Source: UBA4738 sp002413305
GTDB taxonomy: Bacteria; Actinomycetota; UBA4738
DNA: 64,000 nucleotides
Reading direction: 5' to 3'
NCBI GenBank assembly: GCA_036847185.1
Contig: DAIUAM010000003.1
Location: forward strand, 34,192-98,191
This document shows positions 60,221 through 64,000 of this stretch, in pieces. The notes under the pieces are model-generated. The model did not search any database. It worked only from the letters and a program-made list of their open reading frames with translations, and was not told where the DNA came from. The translations under genes were made by a program, and so were the position numbers. The stretch's first letter is position 1; every line of letters starts with the position of its first letter.

Positions 60221-60558
60221 GGCCCGACGGCAGAACTGTAATCCCCCGGGGCCTGTTAGCGCTGCGCCAACGCCGCCTCGCACGCTTCGATGTTGCCCTT
60301 CGCGCCGTCTAGTTGCAGAACGTGGAACTTCAGCGCGTCCTCCGCGCTGACGCGCTCCTGACCCGACAGCTTCGGCAGCTGCGCACTTTGTGGTGGACCG
60401 CATCATGCGCGGTGGCTCTGCAAGTCCCATTACCGCAGCTTGGAGCGTCGGGGTCGTCTGGAACGGTCCCGGGCTCGCCACCACATCCGCCTCATACCGA
60501 GCGATATCCCGCTTCCCCTCTGACCTCGCCAGGGAAGGGGAAGATGCAGGTCAGAGCC
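60221..60558. other. Intergenic stretch, probable gene remnant
   Basis: About 340 bp between the amidase leader and a tRNA fragment. A minus-strand frame near 60258-60395 codes a plausible helical peptide but lacks a start, and an adjacent frame has ATG codons, so a decayed small gene is possible. Nothing firmer can be said. Confidence 0.4.
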
Positions 60559-60607
60559 GGTGTCGGAGGGGGGATTTGAACCCCCACGGGCGATGAAGCC
60601 CACTAGG
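60559..60607 (-). tRNA. 3' fragment of a tRNA, probably tRNA-Leu (attachment-site scar)
   Basis: On the minus strand this holds part of an anticodon stem, a long variable arm (GGGC...GCCC, 60588-60601), a complete T arm (GGGGG-TTCAAAT-CCCCC, 60569-60585), the 3' acceptor strand CTCCGAC and discriminator A. A long variable arm fits tRNA-Leu or Ser. The matching 5' acceptor half (GTCGGAG) is absent nearby. Phages and islands leave such 3' tRNA copies as att sites on integration. Confidence 0.65.
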
Positions 60608-60789
60608 CCCTCAACCCAAACCCCGTCATTGCGTCGTGAGGCGTCCAGCGCCTACAGCGTCCTGACCTGCAGCGATTCGCCAACCTAGTGGGGGTTGTGG
60701 CGGCTGCCTCGCTCGGCCGCTGGCCGGGACGGGGGAATATCTGGGGGAACAGGGACCCCCCGGGGCAACGGGGTTGTGCTATGTCCCCC

Positions 60790-61071
60790 CTAGGGCGATG
60801 GCCCTTCGCTTTCGGCCTTGAGTCTCTCGCGCAGCGTTTGAAGGAAACGGATCCGCTCAAGTCCGGCCTCGGCGTCCGTTTGGAGTGGAGTCATCTCCCT
60901 CCGCGCCTTTGACTCCTCGTCCTGATCTTTCTGAATCTCGGCTGCTCCGGCGCCGAAATGAGGGTCGTCCCCTTGTCTTGAGGTCGCGAGCCGTCGCGAC
61001 CGGGCGAACCTATGGGCTTCGTATGCCTTCGTGATGAGCGACGTGGAGGGTTGTTGCAACGAATGCCTCAT
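60790..61071 (-). CDS. Hypothetical protein, 93 aa, charged helix
   Basis: This frame encodes 93 residues with a mixed N-terminal half and a strongly charged C-terminal helix (EIQKDQDEESKARREM to ERLKAESEG). I recognise no family. It is divergent from the gene starting at 61088, with only 16 bp between them. A longer N-terminal start would overlap that gene. Confidence 0.4.
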   Translation of the reverse strand: MRHSLQQPSTSLITKAYEAHRFARSRRLATSRQGDDPHFGAGAAEIQKDQDEESKARREMTPLQTDAEAGLERIRFLQTLRERLKAESEGPSP

Positions 61072-61087
61072 CCGTGTCAGGATTGCA

Positions 61088-61735
61088 ATGCCGAAACACG
61101 AGTGGCCGCTCACCTTCGACGAGATCGCCACCATCACGAATGCCTGGCCCCGGGCTTCCGACGGAGCCCTCGTTACGTGGGCGATGTGGGCAGCGGATGG
61201 CCTCGATTACCTCCTGGATGTCGACGACCAGACGTTCGGACACTGGCCGCGGCGTCTCCACGGGTATCCGCACGAGGCCGTCGACCTCGCGCATGTTCGG
61301 TGGGCCGCTGCCTCGGCGATTACGACACTGGATCTCTGTGCCGGGACACTTGGGCGCCGCAGGTGCCCACCACGACACGACGGAAACGAGTACTCGCTCC
61401 GGGATTTCGACGCGAAGTACTCGAAGGCGGTCCAGCGCCTTGCATTGCTCACTTCGCCCGAACGGGCCTGGGCCGTCGCTGCCACGACAGATCCCGACTA
61501 CGCCACGGTTCTCAATGCCCGGCATCCGATGGTCCATAGCCGCCTCAAACGGACCCTCTACGCGGGTACGGAGCCGGGACGGCCACACGAACGGCGAACG
61601 GGATTTCCGGTTGGGCCAGGGCAATCACTCATGGACTTGCGACCTCTCATCGAACTCTGCGCAACCCTGGCAACTCGGCACCTAGACAGCTTCATGAAGA
61701 TGATTGCGGCGGAAGCTGGGATATCGAAGCCTTAG
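61088..61735 (+). CDS. Hypothetical protein, about 215 aa
   Basis: This ORF encodes a soluble-looking alpha-rich protein beginning MPKHEWPLTFDEIATI, with scattered His, Trp and Cys but no motif I know. ATG 61088 is chosen, because AGGA lies 6 nt upstream; starts at 61031 or 61034 would overlap the divergent small ORF. It sits between two facing tRNA 3' fragments and lacks integrase or transposase features. Function unknown. Confidence 0.55.
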   Translation: MPKHEWPLTFDEIATITNAWPRASDGALVTWAMWAADGLDYLLDVDDQTFGHWPRRLHGYPHEAVDLAHVRWAAASAITTLDLCAGTLGRRRCPPRHDGNEYSLRDFDAKYSKAVQRLALLTSPERAWAVAATTDPDYATVLNARHPMVHSRLKRTLYAGTEPGRPHERRTGFPVGPGQSLMDLRPLIELCATLATRHLDSFMKMIAAEAGISKP

Positions 61736-61772
61736 ATCAGTATGGTGGTGACAGCCCCCCCGTCGAACACTC

Positions 61773-61862
61773 TTGACCACACCCGGCCTGCGTAGCCCCC
61801 CAGCACGGGCGGCCGATGCTCATGAGCGATCGTGACCTCGCCGGACATTTTTGACCACACCC
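61773..61862. mobile_element. IS-like repeated ends, remnant
   Basis: TTGACCACACCC occurs at 61773-61784 and again at 61851-61862 in the same orientation, each preceded by a similar CGRACAYT-like block. Repeated TGACCACAC blocks resemble the multiple terminal repeats of some IS elements. No transposase gene is present. The second copy abuts a tRNA 3' fragment. Confidence 0.35.
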
Positions 61863-61864
61863 CT

Positions 61865-61904
61865 GGGTCGTGAGATGCGGGTTCGATTCCCCTCATCCAC
61901 TCCA
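61865..61904 (+). tRNA. 3' fragment of a tRNA, probably tRNA-Gly
   Basis: The segment carries a T arm (GCGGG-TTCGATT-CCCCT, with one mismatch), acceptor-strand CATCCAC, discriminator T and CCA. This fits the 3' end of a tRNA-Gly-like gene. The 5' half is missing and IS-like repeats lie immediately upstream, so this is an insertion or attachment scar, not a functional gene. Confidence 0.55.
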
Positions 61905-62190
61905 AGACACCGTCCCGCACCCCAGAGGGGGGTATAGCGATCGTCACAGGGGTGAACACCGCTGGCAACACCCTGAACCGCCCCCTGACACCCCCCCACC
62001 GCTGGTCAAGCGGCGCCATTCCTTCCCCTTCGGACGTTGGGATCTGAGCCGAACGCTGTGGTCTTTGGCCGACAAGCTTCTCAGAGGTACGGGACACTGC
62101 CGCCCGACATCAGTCGGGAGAAGGCCCGCGGGCGGCTTGAATCGGTACCACAGGCATCGGTGTTGGCCGGTCCGTCCCGAAAGTACCTTT
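61905..62190. other. Intergenic stretch after the tRNA fragment
   Basis: About 285 bp with C-rich tracts and short open frames only. I see no RNA gene, hairpin terminator or coding sequence that can be supported. Confidence 0.5.
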
Positions 62191-62733
62191 TTAGGGCCGC
62201 TCCCAGAATGCGCGGATTCGTGCTCGCAACCCGGTCAGTGCCTCGGTTGCGGTCTCCCCTGCCGCCACCAGAACGATAACGCCCGCCGTACAACAAACAA
62301 GGACGACCAAGAACGCGCCGAGTCCGGCGACCACAGCGCGCGAACCCATGGCCAGGCATCCGACCATCACGGTCGCTAGAGCTTTGCCACTGAGTGGCGA
62401 TTCCTCCCACGGGATTGAATCCGAGTAAGCGAGATAGGAAGCGAATTCGACGGTCGAAGGATCAGGGGGCTGGGGGAGAGGCACGTCCTGGTTAAGGTAT
62501 CCCGCAGCGTCCGCAGCGCCCAACCCGGCCAGCATGAGCGTCAACGCGGGTACCAGTCCCTCGGGCTTCAAAGTGACGTCCAAGTTGTCGAGACCCAACG
62601 GCGCCATCAGGAGGTCTGGGTCATCGAGGACCGAAGTGTCGGGCACCGTGTGTTGCGGGATGACGAATGCTGAGACTGCCAGACGGCTCTCTCTGTCAAG
62701 GATAGTTGTCTCATACGCAGCGACTGGACGCAT
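62191..62733 (-). CDS. Hypothetical membrane protein, 180 aa
   Basis: This 180-residue protein has a soluble N-terminal half and one long or two short hydrophobic segments (about residues 118-160), then a basic tail (RARIRAFWERP). No family is recognised. Its ATG overlaps the stop of the methyltransferase-like gene by one base (TAATG), so the two are translationally coupled and likely to work together. Within an R-M or defence setting a membrane partner is unusual. Confidence 0.55.
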   Translation of the reverse strand: MRPVAAYETTILDRESRLAVSAFVIPQHTVPDTSVLDDPDLLMAPLGLDNLDVTLKPEGLVPALTLMLAGLGAADAAGYLNQDVPLPQPPDPSTVEFASYLAYSDSIPWEESPLSGKALATVMVGCLAMGSRAVVAGLGAFLVVLVCCTAGVIVLVAAGETATEALTGLRARIRAFWERP

Positions 62734-63905
62734 TACGGACTCCCCTTCCTGTTGTTGACGTCGTAGACCTTCAGGACTTCGTCACCGTAGTGGTTGATCA
62801 CCTTCACTGCGATCTTGCCAGTCGCCGGCTTTGGAAAGGGACGACTGACCGTGCTGTAGAGGCTCGCCCAGGCCGCCTCATCGATATCGGCTCTCAAGAC
62901 CCTCTTCAGCTTGTCGTACGGATCGTCACTTCCAAGGAAGTACGCGTGGCGCACGAAGAAGCTCTCCTCGTTGTAGTTCGTGTCGAGGAACCAGCATGCG
63001 ATGTCGTGCGTGGAGTGGCTACGCACTACTCCGGTGGTCGGATCGTACACGTCGAGCCCGCGGATCTCGACTGTGAGCATTCCATCTTCGCCGGTGCGGA
63101 TCTCGATGTCGGGTTCGCCGAAGACCATGAACAGGTTTCCGGCGCCGGTCTTCTTGAGCAAGTCCGGCATCTGCAGGTCGGGGTTCATCTTCGCCTGCAG
63201 GATCGTAAGGTTGCCGAGGTGCGTGGTCTCGCTGGCGTACGCGTCGAACGCGAACCCGCATACCACCAGGAGATCGGCGAACCGAACGGCCTCCTTCGCC
63301 GCGGCGTCGACGATCTGCCGGTCGACGGTCCCGTGCTCCGGTCCAATGGACACTGCGACCGTGCGCATTGAGTCGTTCTCCACGTAGTCGCCCGAGGCCT
63401 GGATGTGGACGCCAGGCCAAGGCTCGAGCCGGCCGAACTGCAGGCGCTCATCCTTCACGGTGTTCTGCACGCCGGCCTTCCGAAGGTTGTCCAGCACGTG
63501 CTCGACGAATCTGCCGGCATCGGCGTCGGGGATGGGCTCGGGATCGGGCACGTCCCCGCCGGCAGGCGAGAGCACGCGATGCGGCGACAGGCTCTCGACC
63601 GTGAACGGCCCGCTCACCCTCACCACCTTCGGGTCCTTGTACGGCCGGTCGTAGAGGAGCTCGGTCTCCGCGTGCCTCGCGATCGCCGCATCGATGTTCT
63701 CGCGACTCATCCTCCCGTGGATGTCAAGGTTGTTCGCGATCGACTTCAACGTCACGTGCGGCACACGCTCGTAGACGAAGCCCTTCTTCACGTCACTGTC
63801 GGTGCGTGGGAGCGGCGACGGAGGCGCGATCCCTGACAGTTCACCTTCCTTCAGCTGGCCGTGCTCCGAATCTGCGAGGAGATAGAACGGGTAGCGCGCA
63901 GTCAT
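62733..63905 (-). CDS. C-terminal part of a type III-like site-specific DNA methyltransferase
   Basis: This 390-residue frame lacks methyltransferase catalytic motifs but matches, as I recall them, the C-terminal half of large site-specific DNA methyltransferases: RYPFYLLADS, GFVYERVPHVTLKSIANN, LLVVCGFAFDAY, LKKTGAGNLFMVFGEPDIEI, DIACWFLDTNYNEESFFVRHAYFLG and the ending GKIAVKVINHYGDEVLKVYDV-like. The frame stays open 16 codons upstream (RVAFALARTRL also looks like family sequence) and then meets a stop. Thus it is a 5'-truncated or frameshifted gene, with the missing part beyond the window. It is coupled to the downstream membrane protein gene. Confidence 0.55.
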   Translation of the reverse strand: MTARYPFYLLADSEHGQLKEGELSGIAPPSPLPRTDSDVKKGFVYERVPHVTLKSIANNLDIHGRMSRENIDAAIARHAETELLYDRPYKDPKVVRVSGPFTVESLSPHRVLSPAGGDVPDPEPIPDADAGRFVEHVLDNLRKAGVQNTVKDERLQFGRLEPWPGVHIQASGDYVENDSMRTVAVSIGPEHGTVDRQIVDAAAKEAVRFADLLVVCGFAFDAYASETTHLGNLTILQAKMNPDLQMPDLLKKTGAGNLFMVFGEPDIEIRTGEDGMLTVEIRGLDVYDPTTGVVRSHSTHDIACWFLDTNYNEESFFVRHAYFLGSDDPYDKLKRVLRADIDEAAWASLYSTVSRPFPKPATGKIAVKVINHYGDEVLKVYDVNNRKGSP

Positions 63906-64000
63906 CAGCCTCGTCCGCGCGAGCGCGAAGGCGACGCGACTAGTCCGTCCAGGTCACGGGTTGAGGTGACAGGTGGTGAACCCTCGAATTCATCGTTTCA

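Noticed and set aside
60559..60607. Complete tRNA gene
   Set aside because: Only the variable arm, T arm and 3' acceptor strand are present; no 5' acceptor, D arm or full anticodon arm can be found nearby.

Overview
The window is about 64 kb of high-GC, densely coded DNA from a member of the Actinomycetota, probably an uncultured or deep-branching lineage. The main evidence is a complete Pup-proteasome system (arc, dop, pup, prcB, prcA, pafA, pafB, pafC) collinear with tatA, tatC and helY, an order familiar from mycobacteria. Supporting signs are a two-component pair followed by a GerMN lipoprotein (MtrAB-LpqB-like layout), a DivIVA-type coiled-coil protein and many start codons placed 6-7 nt after a TANNNT hexamer, as in leaderless actinobacterial genes. 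The genus cannot be read from the sequence.

Layout. 1-4.8 kb: DNA repair nuclease SbcCD (sbcD cut by the window edge), a small unknown gene and a DivIVA-like protein. 4.9-16.8 kb: alcohol dehydrogenase, amidohydrolase, a large zinc-ribbon/cyclase/ATPase/TPR regulator, a dipeptidyl peptidase IV-type peptidase, YjbQ, a KamA-type radical SAM aminomutase with a divergent Lrp regulator, and a secreted nuclease. 16.8-20 kb: response regulator, histidine kinase and GerMN lipoprotein. 20-28.3 kb: two acyl-CoA dehydrogenases (one behind a perfect 9-bp inverted repeat), an M20 amidohydrolase, CysRS, a degenerate receiver protein, an M24 peptidase and an ADPS-like flavoprotein. 28.4-48.4 kb: helY, an alpha/beta hydrolase, a frameshifted diacylglycerol kinase, tatC, tatA, pafC, pafB, pafA, prcA, prcB, pup, dop and arc on the minus strand, interrupted by plus-strand genes (DUF3866, LOG family, phospholipase D-like, and a zinc-ribbon/DUF4328 protein between dop and pup).

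48.5-53.2 kb continues upstream of arc on the minus strand: trmI (tRNA m1A58), then a single ORF that fuses a ThiS/MoaD/TtuB-like ubiquitin-fold domain to a complete TtuA-like tRNA 2-thiolation ATPase, a histidine phosphatase, a DUF296 protein and two membrane proteins. Those two share, with the zinc-ribbon gene inside the proteasome cluster, a roughly 50-residue HSG..RY..GIWD module that I cannot assign to a named family. The UBL-TtuA fusion and this three-member module family are the most promising undescribed features.

53.3-64 kb is looser and looks accessory: an AlkZ-related protein, GNAT acetyltransferases (one frameshifted, one inside an 18-bp inverted-repeat cassette), MscL with a C-terminal zinc ribbon, a three-repeat WRWC protein, a phage-type amidase, isolated 3' fragments of two tRNAs (attachment-site scars), IS-like repeats, and the C-terminal part of a type III-like DNA methyltransferase at the right edge. 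Gene density falls and several stretches of 300-600 bp hold no convincing gene.
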